DNA from: Iodidimonas muriae
GTDB taxonomy: Bacteria > Pseudomonadota > Alphaproteobacteria > Sphingomonadales > Rhodothalassiaceae
Direction: 5' to 3'
Assembly (NCBI RefSeq): GCF_014647255.1
Contig: NZ_BMOV01000001.1
Location: forward strand, 488,275 to 552,274
Length of the DNA: 64,000 nt
The notes beneath the pieces are model-generated. The model was not told the origin of the DNA. It saw only the letters and a program-made list of their open reading frames with translations, and searched no databases. A program made the position numbers and the translations under genes. Positions within the stretch are counted from its first letter, which is position 1. Each line of letters begins with the position of its first letter. Positions 15,658 through 25,871 of the stretch are shown here, in pieces.

Positions 15658-18556
15658 AGCGATCTGGCTTTTGGCGCTTGTGTTGATGCTTGTTTTTCAG
15701 AGCATGTCGGGATCTGCGCAAATATCCGCGAACGAGCCCGCCATTTCCGTGCGCAAAGGGGAACATGCGGACTATAGCCGCCTTGTGTTTGATTTCCCCG
15801 ATGTCCCACACTATCAGGCCAGCCTGTCCGATGGTGTGATCCAACTTCAGTTTTCCAAAGCATATGCATTCACTTTTGGTGATCTTGTTCAATATCCGCT
15901 GAAGTTCATCCATGATCCAAAGGTGATCTCCGAAGACGGCACGGTGACGGTCGAGCTTCAGGTGACGGGAACAGGCAATTTGCGCCATTTCCTGAACGGC
16001 TCCAGCCTTGTGGTGGATTTCCTTGCCGAAGGGGCCAAAGCCGCATCTCCTGCCTCGACGCAAGCACAGTCTGTGCGCGCCTTGCCAGTACAAACAGCGC
16101 AAAATTCCGCAAAAGCCCCTCAGGGCATGATGATTTTTACCCCCACGGGTGATCCGGGCGCGGTGCCGGTGAACCTGTCTGTGACCGCTGATGGGGTGGA
16201 AATGGCCTTTGGCTGGCAAAGGGCAACAACGGCGGCGGTCTTCAAGCGTGCCGGTTGGCTGTGGGCGGTGTTCGAGCGCAAGCGGCCCATAGATTTATCT
16301 GCTGTTCGGGCGGCAATTGCACAGGGGCAGGCGGGGCATATTGGCGTTGTTCAACAGATGGATGTGCAGGGCTTTGAAGTGGTGCGCTTCCAGTTGCGCG
16401 GCGATCCGGGGATTTCCGTGCGCAGAACCGGAGCCATCTGGCGGCTACGTATGGCCGAAAATGAAACGATACCCCGCAGGGCTTTGGAGCCTGAACGACA
16501 ACGCGGTGACGCAGGGACCGTGATTTTTGTCACGGCGGATGATGTGGGCGGGCGCTTACGGGTTCCGGACCCTGTTATCGGTGATGTTCTGGATATTCTT
16601 CCGCTTGGCGATGATGGGCGCGGATTGGCCGAACGCAATCAATATGTGGATTTCGACCTGTTGGCCAGCGCTCAAGGACTGGTGATAAAGGCGTTGTCCG
16701 ATGATCTTGAAATCGTGCGCTTTTCCACGGGCGTGAGCATCGGGGCGCGGGATGGATTGGCGGTATCGGAGCCGGATCTTGCCTTGAAATTTGAAGCCAG
16801 CGCGGGCGGTGCATCTGCGCAAACTTTGCTGGATCTTGCCAATTGGCGCAAAGGGCCGATAACGGACTATACCAAAAACGAACAGGCCATGCTTTTGGCG
16901 CTGTCAAAAGCCAATCCGGCACAGCGAAAGGCGCTGCGCTGGGATCTGGCGCGTTTTTATACGGCTCATGGGGCGGCACCCGAAGCCCATGCCATGCTTC
17001 AGCTTTTGAAGGATACCGACCCGCAGATTGAACAAACCATGTTGTGGCGTGCGGTTTCCGGTGTGGTTTTGCTGGATCTTGGACGCCCCGAGCAGGCGTT
17101 GAAGCAGTTTTTGGACCCTGATCTGGATGCGGAATCCGATATCTGGTTATGGCGGGCATTGGCGGTGGAGAAAGCCGGACGCATGAAAGATGCCTTGTCT
17201 TATTTTCGGCGGGGCAGTGAAGCGCTGGTTCTACATGACCGCCCGTTTTTGATCCGGATGCATCTGGCCATGGCCCGTGCGGCCCTTGATCAACAGGCTT
17301 ATGATGTGGCATCGGGCCAGATTGTGACCTTGCAGAATATGGGGCTGGACGGAACGGCGGCACTGGCCACGGATTATGCCTATGGAAAGCTGGTGCAGCG
17401 GCAAGGAGATATCGCCACGGCAAGAGCACGCTTTCAAGATGCGGCCACCGCATCGGATCGGCGTTTGTCCACCCAGGCACGGCTGGACCTGACCAAATTG
17501 GAATATGCGGAAGGCGAAATTTCCATCACGGAAGCGACCGAACGGCTGGAGCGCTTGCGCTTTGCATGGCGGGGCGATCTTCTGGAATTGGATGTGCTCG
17601 AAACATTGAGCAGCCTATATGCAGAACAGGGACAATTCCGGCAGGCTCTGGAAACATTGCAGCATGCGGCGTCGGCTTTTTCCGAAACGCCAAAGGCGCG
17701 GCTATTGGCGGCTCGGATGACCGATATTTTCAGCCGCCTGTTTTTGGACGGGGAAGCCGACGAGTTGCCTCCTCTGGCGGCCTTGGGGCTGTTTTATGAT
17801 TTCTCGGAATTAACACCTTTGGGTGAGCCGGGGGACCGGATGATCCGTCAATTGGTGGCGCGTTTAGTGTCTGTTGATCTGCTGGACCGGGCCGCCGATC
17901 TGTTGGAGCATCAGGTCAGCTATCGTCTGGAAGGGTCGGCGCAGGCGCTTGTGGCCGCTCAATTGGGCAAGATTTATTTGCTTGATGGGCGCCCTGAAGA
18001 AACCCTTCGAATTATGCGCGCCACCCGCCAAACCGTTCTACCCACTGATGTGATGGTTCAACGGTCTTTGGTATCGTCGCGGGCTTTGGCGGAACTCAAG
18101 CGCTATGAAGAAGCAACCGTATTGCTGGAAGATATTTCGGGACGCGAGGCCGATGAATTACGCGCCGATATTTTTTGGGCCAGCCATGATTGGCCGCAGC
18201 TTGCCGCCATCACAAGTCGTCTTTTGGGGAATCGCTGGCAAAATGAGGGCACGCTAGGCTTGAGAGAGCGGGAAACCCTGATTCGGCGGGCCCTTGCGCT
18301 TTCCTTCACCGATGATCGAACGGGGCTTTCGCAGCTGCGTAGCCGTTATCAGCCTTTGATCAAAAATGGCGACTATGCGGGCGTGTTCGATCTTTTAACC
18401 AGCCCCGATGGCGCACCGGAGGGCGAACTCAGCCGCATAGTTGGTGAGCTTGGGGGTGTGGATCAATTTCGTTCGTTCTTATCGGCCTATCGTGCCGAGT
18501 TCACCCCCGTGGTTTCTACCAATGCAGGGGGCACAGGCACTGGCAGCGGCCTATAA
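15647..18556 (+). CDS. Large periplasmic TPR protein of the flagellar locus
   Basis: 969 residues from the ATG at 15647 (GGAG nine bases upstream; overlaps the motB end by 11 bp). A signal peptide (LALVLMLVFQSMSGSAQ) is followed by an AMIN-like beta domain (GEHADYSRLVFDFPDV ... GNLRHFLNGSSLVVDFL). After a second repeat of strand-rich sequence comes a long helical C-terminal half with TPR-type helices (residues ~430-900, for example VLLDLGRPEQALKQFLDPDL and LYAEQGQFRQALETLQHAAS). Similar TPR proteins sit after motB in related genomes; function unknown, possibly scaffolding around the motor or at the cell pole. Translational coupling to motB supports a motility role. Confidence 0.7.
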   Translation: MNAKAIWLLALVLMLVFQSMSGSAQISANEPAISVRKGEHADYSRLVFDFPDVPHYQASLSDGVIQLQFSKAYAFTFGDLVQYPLKFIHDPKVISEDGTVTVELQVTGTGNLRHFLNGSSLVVDFLAEGAKAASPASTQAQSVRALPVQTAQNSAKAPQGMMIFTPTGDPGAVPVNLSVTADGVEMAFGWQRATTAAVFKRAGWLWAVFERKRPIDLSAVRAAIAQGQAGHIGVVQQMDVQGFEVVRFQLRGDPGISVRRTGAIWRLRMAENETIPRRALEPERQRGDAGTVIFVTADDVGGRLRVPDPVIGDVLDILPLGDDGRGLAERNQYVDFDLLASAQGLVIKALSDDLEIVRFSTGVSIGARDGLAVSEPDLALKFEASAGGASAQTLLDLANWRKGPITDYTKNEQAMLLALSKANPAQRKALRWDLARFYTAHGAAPEAHAMLQLLKDTDPQIEQTMLWRAVSGVVLLDLGRPEQALKQFLDPDLDAESDIWLWRALAVEKAGRMKDALSYFRRGSEALVLHDRPFLIRMHLAMARAALDQQAYDVASGQIVTLQNMGLDGTAALATDYAYGKLVQRQGDIATARARFQDAATASDRRLSTQARLDLTKLEYAEGEISITEATERLERLRFAWRGDLLELDVLETLSSLYAEQGQFRQALETLQHAASAFSETPKARLLAARMTDIFSRLFLDGEADELPPLAALGLFYDFSELTPLGEPGDRMIRQLVARLVSVDLLDRAADLLEHQVSYRLEGSAQALVAAQLGKIYLLDGRPEETLRIMRATRQTVLPTDVMVQRSLVSSRALAELKRYEEATVLLEDISGREADELRADIFWASHDWPQLAAITSRLLGNRWQNEGTLGLRERETLIRRALALSFTDDRTGLSQLRSRYQPLIKNGDYAGVFDLLTSPDGAPEGELSRIVGELGGVDQFRSFLSAYRAEFTPVVSTNAGGTGTGSGL

Positions 18557-18706
18557 CCACAGATTATACGATCTCCCTTGCTGCATGAAAATACGCAGTC
18601 TAGTCTCTCTTACAGACCATATGGACCCTGCTTCCGTTTTGTTGGCCAAGGGCTTTGAACGGGGCATGGTGTCATTGTGCAATAATTGACAGACAGGGAG
18701 CTCTCC

Positions 18707-20596
18707 ATGCCGGGACCATCTAAACGTCGTTTTTTCTTTCGCGGTGCCTCAAGTCTTGTTCTGGCGATCGGCCTTGCAGCTTGCGATCAAGGCAGCAATG
18801 AAGCCGTAAATGATCAACGCAGCGGCATGGAGCAAAGTGGCGAAACGGCAACAGAGCAGGCGCAAACCGAAACCCAAAAGCTGATGGCCTTTTTCCAAAA
18901 GGCGTTTGAAGAAGATGTGGCGCGGTCGCCTATGACGCAGGCCTATATGGGCCGCAAGACCGAAGATTACGGGAAATGGGACGATCTGTCCGATGAGGCG
19001 GCAGCTGAGGAACTGGCCATCAATAAGGCGCGCTTGGAAGCGCTGAAGTCCTTTGATGTCGAGGCATTGGAGCCGTCGGCAAAGCTTTCCTATCGCTTGT
19101 TCCAGACCGTGACCTCCCGCGATGTGGAAAGCTATAAATGGCGTAAATACAGCTATCCCGTAAACCAGATGTTTGGCTGGCAGCAGCAAATTCCCAGCTT
19201 TTTGATCAATATCCACGGGGTGACAGAAGCCTCGGACGCAGACGCCTATATTGCGCGGCTTGAAGGCGTAGGCGGGCTGGTAGATCAATTGATCGCCCAT
19301 ATGAAAGAGCGGGAAGATATGGGGATCATGCCGCCGAAATTCGTCTATCCCATCGTGATCGAGGCGACCCGCAATGTGATTACCGGCGCTCCTTTTGGTG
19401 ATAGTGACGAAAATTCGGCTTTGATGGATGATATCGAAAGCAAAATTGCCAAACTGGATTTGCCGGAAGATGAAGCCGCCGATCTGACCGCCCGTGCCCG
19501 CGCGGCGCTTAAAGATGTGTTCGGCCCGGCTTATGAGCGGTTGATTGCGGAAATGGAGCGGCAGGAAAAAATTGCCACCACCGATGATGGCGTGTGGAAG
19601 CTGCCCGATGGCGCGGATTATTATGCGGCGCAATTGGCCAGTTACACCACCACGGATCTGAGCGCAGACGAGATCCACCAGATCGGCCTTGATAATGTGG
19701 ACCGCATTCATGGCGAAATGCGCAAGATCATGGAGCAGGTGGGCTTTGAAGGCGATTTGCAGGCTTTCTTTGAATTCATGCGCACCGACGAGCAGTTTTA
19801 TTATGAAAATACCGATGCGGGGCGTCAGCGTTATCTGGATGAAGCAACGGCGCTGATCGACACCATGCGCACGCGCTTGCCGGAAGTGTTCGGTATCCTG
19901 CCCAAGGCCGATCTGGTGGTAAAGCGGGTGGAGCCATTTCGTGAAAAAGCCGCCGGAAAGGCTTTTTATCAACAACCTGCTTTGGATGGTTCGCGGCCCG
20001 GCACCTATTACGCCAATCTTTATGATATGATGGATATGCCCAGCTATCAGATGGAAGCGCTGGCCTATCATGAAGGTATTCCCGGCCATCATATGCAATT
20101 GGCCATTTCGCAAGAACTGGATGGCTTGCCCATGTTCCAGAAGCTGGCGCGTTTCACAGCCTATACGGAAGGATGGGGGCTTTATTCGGAATATTTGCCC
20201 AAGGAAATGGGCTTTTATGAAGATCCCTATTCCGATTTCGGACGCTTGGCGATGGAACTATGGCGGGCTTGCCGCTTGGTGGTGGATACCGGCCTTCATG
20301 ACAAGAAATGGACCCGCGAACAGGCCATTGATTATCTGCGTGAAAATACCCCCAATCCTGAAGGCGATGTGGTGAAAGCCATTGAGCGTTATATCGTTAT
20401 GCCCGGTCAGGCGACGGCCTATATGATCGGCAAGGAAAAGATCCTGGCCTTGCGTGAAAAAGCGCGTTTGGAATTGGGCGATGCTTTTGATATGCGTGGC
20501 TATCATGATGAGGTCTTGCGCCACGGGCCATTGCCTTTGGATATTCTGGAAGAAAATGTGGATGCGTGGATCGCTCTTAAAAAACAGGCAGGCTGA
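18707..20596 (+). CDS. DUF885 family lipoprotein, putative metallopeptidase
   Basis: 629-residue DUF885 protein. The start at 18707 follows GGGAGCTCTCC; a frame from 18686 adds seven residues. The signal has KRRFFF followed by a hydrophobic stretch and lipobox GLAAC (Cys26), which looks like a twin-arginine lipoprotein signal. The signature YHEGIPGHH (His455, Glu456, His461, His462) is the family's zinc-peptidase-like motif. Other conserved pieces are GWGLYSEYL and PGQATAYMIGKEKI. Substrate unknown; related proteins are annotated as carboxypeptidase-like. It stands alone between the flagellar block and holC. Confidence 0.85.
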   Translation: MPGPSKRRFFFRGASSLVLAIGLAACDQGSNEAVNDQRSGMEQSGETATEQAQTETQKLMAFFQKAFEEDVARSPMTQAYMGRKTEDYGKWDDLSDEAAAEELAINKARLEALKSFDVEALEPSAKLSYRLFQTVTSRDVESYKWRKYSYPVNQMFGWQQQIPSFLINIHGVTEASDADAYIARLEGVGGLVDQLIAHMKEREDMGIMPPKFVYPIVIEATRNVITGAPFGDSDENSALMDDIESKIAKLDLPEDEAADLTARARAALKDVFGPAYERLIAEMERQEKIATTDDGVWKLPDGADYYAAQLASYTTTDLSADEIHQIGLDNVDRIHGEMRKIMEQVGFEGDLQAFFEFMRTDEQFYYENTDAGRQRYLDEATALIDTMRTRLPEVFGILPKADLVVKRVEPFREKAAGKAFYQQPALDGSRPGTYYANLYDMMDMPSYQMEALAYHEGIPGHHMQLAISQELDGLPMFQKLARFTAYTEGWGLYSEYLPKEMGFYEDPYSDFGRLAMELWRACRLVVDTGLHDKKWTREQAIDYLRENTPNPEGDVVKAIERYIVMPGQATAYMIGKEKILALREKARLELGDAFDMRGYHDEVLRHGPLPLDILEENVDAWIALKKQAG

Positions 20597-20629
20597 TCGG
20601 CACATCCTATCCTTCACGGATATACGGCC

Positions 20630-21085
20630 ATGGTAGCTGAAGTCCGTTTTTACCACCTCCAGCGTCAGACGTTGGAGGTGGCTTTTCCCAAATTGCTGGA
20701 ACGGGTGCTCGACCGGGGCCTTAAGGCCTGCGTAAAGGTGCCCGATCCTTCCACTTTGGAAAGCCTTGATCGGGCTTTGTGGACCTATGATCCGGTTTCG
20801 TTTTTACCCCATGGCACCAAAGAAAGCGGATTTCCTGAACGTCAGCCCGCTTATCTGACAATGGAAGACACATGCCCCAATGGGGCCGATACGCTGATTT
20901 TGATCAATGCAGCCCCGGCGCCGCAGGATCTTGGCGGGTATCAGATGTGCCTTTATATGTTTGATGGTCAGGATGACGATATTGTTAGCCAGGCCCGCGC
21001 GGATTGGCTGGCATGGAAAGATAAAACAAAAAAACGAAGCTACTGGCAGCAAAAAGAGCAGGGGGGCTGGGAACAGAAAGCCTGA
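20630..21085 (+). CDS. holC: DNA polymerase III chi subunit HolC
   Basis: Clamp-loader accessory subunit that links the loader to SSB. 151 residues, beginning MVAEVRFYHL and containing the family landmarks LERVLDRGLKACVKVPD, LDRALWTYDPVSFLPHG and LILINAAPAP. It ends with the basic, tryptophan-containing tail usual in alphaproteobacteria (RSYWQQKEQGGWEQK). It starts 34 bp after the DUF885 gene. Confidence 0.9.
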   Translation: MVAEVRFYHLQRQTLEVAFPKLLERVLDRGLKACVKVPDPSTLESLDRALWTYDPVSFLPHGTKESGFPERQPAYLTMEDTCPNGADTLILINAAPAPQDLGGYQMCLYMFDGQDDDIVSQARADWLAWKDKTKKRSYWQQKEQGGWEQKA

Positions 21086-21221
21086 ACTGTTAAGGGCACT
21101 TTTGGCTATCTTCTTGTATTTCTGCCCGCATTCAGCCCAATATCGACCTTGATCTTCTGTTGGATCCATTGTCCGGTGCGTTCTTAAAAAAGCGCCTCGA
21201 CATAAAGATGAGGGCGGAGAG

Positions 21222-22127
21222 ATGGAAATTGTCGCACTTTTGAACGACAAACTTCTTTCCATGTGGCTGGAGCTGGTCAAAACCCTGCCTCAACTGGCTC
21301 TTGCCTTTTTGGTTATCCTTCTCAGTTGGGCCAGTGCAAAATTCATAAACAATCTTCTGGGTCGGCTTTTGCGCCGTACCAAAATTCGCGCCTCCTTGCG
21401 GGAACTATTAAAAACACTGGCTCATTTGATGGTCTGGCTGACAGGCGTTTTGATCGCTGTGACCATCGTTTTCCCAAGCGTCACGCCAGGCAAACTTTTG
21501 GCAGCTTTAGGGCTTGGTTCTGTGGCCATCGGCTTTGCCTTCAAGGATATTTTTGAGAATTTTATCGCGGGCGCCCTCATCATGCTACGCGAACCCATGC
21601 GCCTTGGGGATTTTATTGAATGCGAGGGGGTGGAAGGAAAGATCGAACGCATTGCCATCCGCGATACTTATATCCGCCAGCCCGATGATCAATTGGTAAT
21701 CCTTCCCAATGCTATGCTTTACAAGAACCCGGTCTATATAAGAACCGACAGGGAACTGCGGCGTTTCTCCATCGTTTGCGGGGTGGCTTATGGCGAGGAT
21801 GTGGACAAGGCGGCGACGGTCATAAAAGAGGCGTTGGAAAAAGCCGGGGAGGTGGAGCAAAGCAAAGGCGTTCATGTGTTCGCCCGCGAATTTAACTCGT
21901 CCAGTGTGGATTATACGGTGATGTGGTGGGCGCACTCGACCCCCATCGATATGCACAAATCCCGCGACAAGGTCGTGCGCACTATAAAACGTGCTCTCGA
22001 TGATGCTGGTATTGAAATTCCATTCCCTTACCGCACGCTGACATTCAAGGGACCGGTGCCGATCGAGATGAAAACCGCTGGACCAGAATTGGAAAAGAAA
22101 GAAGGGCATACGGACCATGACGGATGA
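21222..22127 (+). CDS. Small-conductance mechanosensitive channel, MscS family
   Basis: Inner-membrane channel that opens under membrane tension. The 301 residues have three hydrophobic helices in the first ~125 residues (the last, with GLGSVAIGFAFKDIFENFIAGALIM, is the glycine/alanine-rich pore helix of MscS). A cytoplasmic beta domain follows (PMRLGDFIECEGVEGKIERI, then LPNAMLYKNPV) and a mixed C-terminal domain. The stop overlaps the next gene's start by 11 bp, suggesting co-expression. Confidence 0.9.
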   Translation: MEIVALLNDKLLSMWLELVKTLPQLALAFLVILLSWASAKFINNLLGRLLRRTKIRASLRELLKTLAHLMVWLTGVLIAVTIVFPSVTPGKLLAALGLGSVAIGFAFKDIFENFIAGALIMLREPMRLGDFIECEGVEGKIERIAIRDTYIRQPDDQLVILPNAMLYKNPVYIRTDRELRRFSIVCGVAYGEDVDKAATVIKEALEKAGEVEQSKGVHVFAREFNSSSVDYTVMWWAHSTPIDMHKSRDKVVRTIKRALDDAGIEIPFPYRTLTFKGPVPIEMKTAGPELEKKEGHTDHDG

Positions 22128-22506
22128 AGCCGACATCCACACGGAATATGCCGAAACGCGCACCGATCTAGCGGAAGATAGAACCATTATGGCCAATGAG
22201 CGCACCTTTGGTGGTTGGATGCGTACCGGTCTTGCGGCCATTGGTATTGGTTTGGGATTTAATGCCCTATTTGGGAAGTTGGAACCTAATTGGATTCCAA
22301 AACTGATCGCTACGCTTTTCATGTTGATGGGCATCGTCATTTTTGTGACGGCCCAGCGTCAGGCTGTGCGGGTGCTTAAGCGCCTCGATACCCATGAATC
22401 CGCGCCCGTTTCAAGAAAATATATGGCGCTTTTTGCAGGGGGATTATCGGTGGGCGCTGCCTGTCTGATCGCTGCGATCTGGCTGATGGATTGGACAGCC
22501 GGATAG
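22117..22506 (+). CDS. DUF202 (YidH-like) membrane protein
   Basis: 129-residue inner-membrane protein with the DUF202 signature ANERTFGGWMRTGLAAIGIGLG, then two further hydrophobic segments. It starts within the end of the mscS gene. Function is unknown; the overlap implies joint expression with the channel. Confidence 0.85.
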   Translation: MTDEADIHTEYAETRTDLAEDRTIMANERTFGGWMRTGLAAIGIGLGFNALFGKLEPNWIPKLIATLFMLMGIVIFVTAQRQAVRVLKRLDTHESAPVSRKYMALFAGGLSVGAACLIAAIWLMDWTAG

Positions 22507-22601
22507 GGGCATTATTCCCGTTCCAATCTCGAACCGGCTTTGATTTGGGTTCATTGAAACCAGAGGGGTTACAAGAAGAAGCGCAGCACTTTGTTCGAAC
22601 G

Positions 22602-24515
22602 CTATTTGTCGGCCATTTCTTTGGGCTGCTTTATCTTTTCAAGAGCCTCTTGCGCCATAAGCCAGCGTTCTTCTGCCGCGTCCATGTCGCGCGTCAGCTT
22701 TGCCTGTTCTTGTTGCAAATGGGCGGCTTTGGCGGCTCCATTGGCCACCGTACCATCATAAAGCCCCGGATTGTTCAAAGCACGGTCAATGCGGGCGATT
22801 TTTTTCGTCAGATCATCCACATGCGCTTCCGCATCCGCCAGAGCTTGCTTTAAGGGTGCCAGTTTTGCACGGGCTTGTGCTGCTGCCCGACGGTCGGATT
22901 TACGTTGATCATTGGCGGCTTGATCCTTGTCATTGGAATCCGTGCGCGCGCCGCGTGCTTTCAAAAGCTTTTGCCGGTAATCCTCGATATTTCCGTCGAA
23001 AGAATGGACGCCGCCATTTTCCACCACCCACAGCCGGTCGGCACAGGCTTCCACCAACCGGCGATCATGGCTGATCAAAATGACAGTCCCGTCAAATTCA
23101 TTCAAAGCGCGGATCAAGGCTTCGCGGCTATCGATATCCAGATGGTTTGTCGGTTCATCCAGAATCATCACTTGCGGGGCCGCATGGGCCATCAAGGCAA
23201 ATAACAGCCGTGCCTTTTCCCCCCCTGACAAGGTTTCCACGGCCCGGTCGGCTTTATCGGCGGAAAACCCGAAACTGCCCAATCGGGTCCGCACCTTGGT
23301 TTCGGTGCTATCGGGCATAACACGGGCCATATGATCATAAGGGGATTCCTTGGCCCGCAATTCATCAAGCTGATGTTGGGCGAAATACCCCACCTTCAGG
23401 GTACGCGGCACAGTCAGCTTGCCGGTCATGGGCTTCAAGCGCTTGGAAATCAGCTTGGCAAAGGTGGATTTGCCATTCCCGTTAGACCCTAGAAGCGCAA
23501 TGCGGTCATCCGGGTCGATCCGCAGGTCCAAATTGCGCAAGACGGGCTTGTCTTCCTGATAGCCGACAGATACGGCATCAAGGGTTATCAGGGGCGGCGA
23601 TAAAGGCGAGGGTTTGGGGAAATTGAACGGCACGGTGTGTTCTTCCACCACCGAGGCGATGGGTTTTAGCCGTTCGAGCATTTTAAGGCGGCTTTGCGCC
23701 TGACTGGCCTTGTTGGCCTTGGCGCGGAAACGATCCACAAAGGCCTGCAGATGCCGCCTTTGGGCATCTTGCTTCGATTTCATGGCGGCCAAGCGTTCAT
23801 TGCGTAACAGCCGGGCATTTTCAAAGGCATCATAGCCACCGGCATAAGAAACCAGCCGACCCTGTTCCAGATGCAGAATCGAGGTCACGGCACGGTTGAG
23901 TAAAGAACGGTCATGGCTGACCACCACAACGGTATAGGGATAGGTGCGCAAGAAGCTTTCCAGCCAGATGACGCCTTCCAGGTCCAGATAGTTTGTCGGT
24001 TCATCCAAAAGCAACAGATCGGGCCGGGTGAACAAGGCAGAGGCCAAAGCCACGCGCATCCGCCACCCGCCGGAAAAGCTGTTCAGGGGCCGCGCTTGTG
24101 CTTCGGCATCAAAGCCAAGGCCGGATAGAATAGAGGCGGCGCGGGCTGTGGCAGAATGGGCCTCGAGATCCGCCAGTCGCGTATGAATATCGGCAATTCG
24201 GTGGGGATCGGTTGCGGTTTCTGCCTCTTTTTGTAGATCGCGCATTTCATAATGGGCATCCAGCACCGCTTCCACCAAAGAGCGTGGCCCATCGGGCGCT
24301 TCCTGGCCCACCAGAGTAAAGGCGGCGCGGGGGCGAATATGGATGGACCCGCCCTCTGGCGACAAGGTGCCGGTGATCAGCCCCAAAAGTGTGGATTTTC
24401 CAGCCCCATTGCGACCGATCAGACCCACTTTCTGGCCCGGTGTCACATGGGTGGTGGCGCGGTCGAATAAAAGACGGTCGCCAATACGGTATGTCAGATC
24501 TTTGATATGCAGCAT
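22602..24515 (-). CDS. ABC-F family ATPase (Uup/YheS type)
   Basis: Soluble twin-ABC protein of the ABC-F class, which acts on ribosomes rather than in transport. In 637 residues there are two ATPase domains: Walker A GRNGAGKST and GSNGNGKST, signatures FSGGWRMRVALAS and LSGGEKARLLFAL, and Walker B LLLLDEPTNYLD and VMILDEPTNHLD. They are joined by a charged interdomain linker (MKSKQDAQRRHLQAFVDRF). The C-terminal ~100 residues form a coiled coil (ADAEAHVDDLTKKIARIDRAL). The order of motifs and the coiled-coil tail fit YheS/Uup; which subclass cannot be decided here. Confidence 0.93.
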   Translation of the reverse strand: MLHIKDLTYRIGDRLLFDRATTHVTPGQKVGLIGRNGAGKSTLLGLITGTLSPEGGSIHIRPRAAFTLVGQEAPDGPRSLVEAVLDAHYEMRDLQKEAETATDPHRIADIHTRLADLEAHSATARAASILSGLGFDAEAQARPLNSFSGGWRMRVALASALFTRPDLLLLDEPTNYLDLEGVIWLESFLRTYPYTVVVVSHDRSLLNRAVTSILHLEQGRLVSYAGGYDAFENARLLRNERLAAMKSKQDAQRRHLQAFVDRFRAKANKASQAQSRLKMLERLKPIASVVEEHTVPFNFPKPSPLSPPLITLDAVSVGYQEDKPVLRNLDLRIDPDDRIALLGSNGNGKSTFAKLISKRLKPMTGKLTVPRTLKVGYFAQHQLDELRAKESPYDHMARVMPDSTETKVRTRLGSFGFSADKADRAVETLSGGEKARLLFALMAHAAPQVMILDEPTNHLDIDSREALIRALNEFDGTVILISHDRRLVEACADRLWVVENGGVHSFDGNIEDYRQKLLKARGARTDSNDKDQAANDQRKSDRRAAAQARAKLAPLKQALADAEAHVDDLTKKIARIDRALNNPGLYDGTVANGAAKAAHLQQEQAKLTRDMDAAEERWLMAQEALEKIKQPKEMADK

Positions 24516-24680
24516 GATGGGACCGCTCTAGTACATTTTTGGGCGCACGGAAACCATTTGCCCCAAAAAGAAGAAAGCCAAGCGCACAGACAAGCGCAAA
24601 TGCTTGCAGTTAATGCTGCGATCGCTTACAAGCCGCGCGAACCTTTTCCCCAGTAATTAAAAGTCAGGGACATCGCTATC

Positions 24681-25103
24681 ATGGCTCTTGAACGTACCTT
24701 TTCGATCATCAAACCCGATGCCACGCGCCGCAATCTCACCGGCAAGATCAATGCCATGTTGGAAGACGCCGGTTTGCGCATTGTTGCGCAAAAGCGTGCC
24801 CAGCTTACCAAAGCACAGGCCGAAGGTTTTTATGCCGTGCATAAAGAGCGTCCGTTCTTCAACGATCTTGTGGCCTTCATGACATCCGGTCCGGTTGTTT
24901 TGCAGGTTCTGGAAGGCGAAAATGCTGTTTTGAAAAACCGCGAAATCATGGGCGCCACCAATCCTGCCGATGCTGCGGAAGGCACCATCCGTAAAAGCTT
25001 TGCCGAAAGCATTGAAGCCAATTCCGTTCATGGCTCTGACAGCCTTGAAAATGCGGCTATCGAGATTGCCTATTTCTTCTCCGGCATTGAAATCGTCGGC
25101 TGA
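24681..25103 (+). CDS. ndk: Nucleoside diphosphate kinase
   Basis: Transfers the gamma phosphate between nucleoside triphosphates and diphosphates. 140 residues, with [18 protein letters not shown] at the N-terminus and the catalytic loop HGSDS (phospho-His117). ATG at 24681. A strong intrinsic terminator follows 34 bp after the stop. Confidence 0.97.
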   Translation: MALERTFSIIKPDATRRNLTGKINAMLEDAGLRIVAQKRAQLTKAQAEGFYAVHKERPFFNDLVAFMTSGPVVLQVLEGENAVLKNREIMGATNPADAAEGTIRKSFAESIEANSVHGSDSLENAAIEIAYFFSGIEIVG

Positions 25104-25137
25104 ATTTAATGCCGCTTTGGGCGGTCACCCGAGACGG

Positions 25138-25169
25138 AAGGCGTGGAGGAATTTCTCCGCGCCTTTTTT
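25138..25169 (+). terminator. Intrinsic terminator of ndk
   Basis: AAGGCGTGGAG (25138-25148) and CTCCGCGCCTT (25155-25165) form a hairpin with one mismatch, followed by a run of six T's. It also separates ndk from the convergent purN. Confidence 0.85.
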
Positions 25170-25181
25170 GTGGCCAAAGGG

Positions 25182-25868
25182 TCAGGAGCCGGATGAATTG
25201 TCGGGCAAAGGCCCGGAAACCGGTATGGGGCTGATCAGGCCCTGTTGCGGCAGATCCAGATCCTTGCCCGTTACCCGCGCTCCCGAAGGTCTGATCTGTT
25301 TCGAGGCAATCAGGCGCACCGCTTCCACATAAATCTGATGCTCATATCCCAGTACCCGGCGCCCCAGGGTTGCCGCTGTGTCGTCGTCCAGAACGGGTAC
25401 AACGGCTTGAATGATGATAGGGCCGGAGTCCATTTCGGGGCGCACATAATGCACGGTGCAGCCGGTAAAACGCACACCATCTTCCAGCGCGCGCTCATGG
25501 GTTTTCAGGCCTCGATAGCTTGGCAATAAAGAGGGATGGATATTGATCATCCGGTTGTGCCAGCGGCTGACAAATTCCGGGTCCAGCAAACGCATGAAGC
25601 CCGCAAGGCACACCAGCTCCACCCCATAGTCGGTCAGCCCCACATGCAAGGCATTGTCGAAATCGGCGCGGCTGTCGAAATCCGTATGCTCGATCACCAG
25701 CGTGTCGATTCCGGCTTCACGGGCATAGCTCAACCCGCTGGCATCTTTGCGATTTGAAATGACCACGGCGATGCGGGCGGGAAAATTTTCATCCGCGCAG
25801 GCATCAATCAAGGCACGTAAATTGGAGCCACGTCCAGAAATGAGAACACCGAGGTTCATGCGGGCCAT
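25182..25868 (-). CDS. purN: Phosphoribosylglycinamide formyltransferase PurN
   Basis: Third step of purine synthesis: formylates GAR using 10-formyl-THF. Landmarks in 228 residues: SGRGSNLRALIDAC (phosphate loop), LAGFMRLL, catalytic NIHPSLLPSYRGLKTHERALEDG region, and GCTVHYVRPEMDSGPII. It lies 3 bp downstream of purM on the same strand, the usual purMN pair. A second ATG three codons in (25859) is also possible. Confidence 0.95.
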   Translation of the reverse strand: MARMNLGVLISGRGSNLRALIDACADENFPARIAVVISNRKDASGLSYAREAGIDTLVIEHTDFDSRADFDNALHVGLTDYGVELVCLAGFMRLLDPEFVSRWHNRMINIHPSLLPSYRGLKTHERALEDGVRFTGCTVHYVRPEMDSGPIIIQAVVPVLDDDTAATLGRRVLGYEHQIYVEAVRLIASKQIRPSGARVTGKDLDLPQQGLISPIPVSGPLPDNSSGS

Positions 25869-25871
25869 GGG

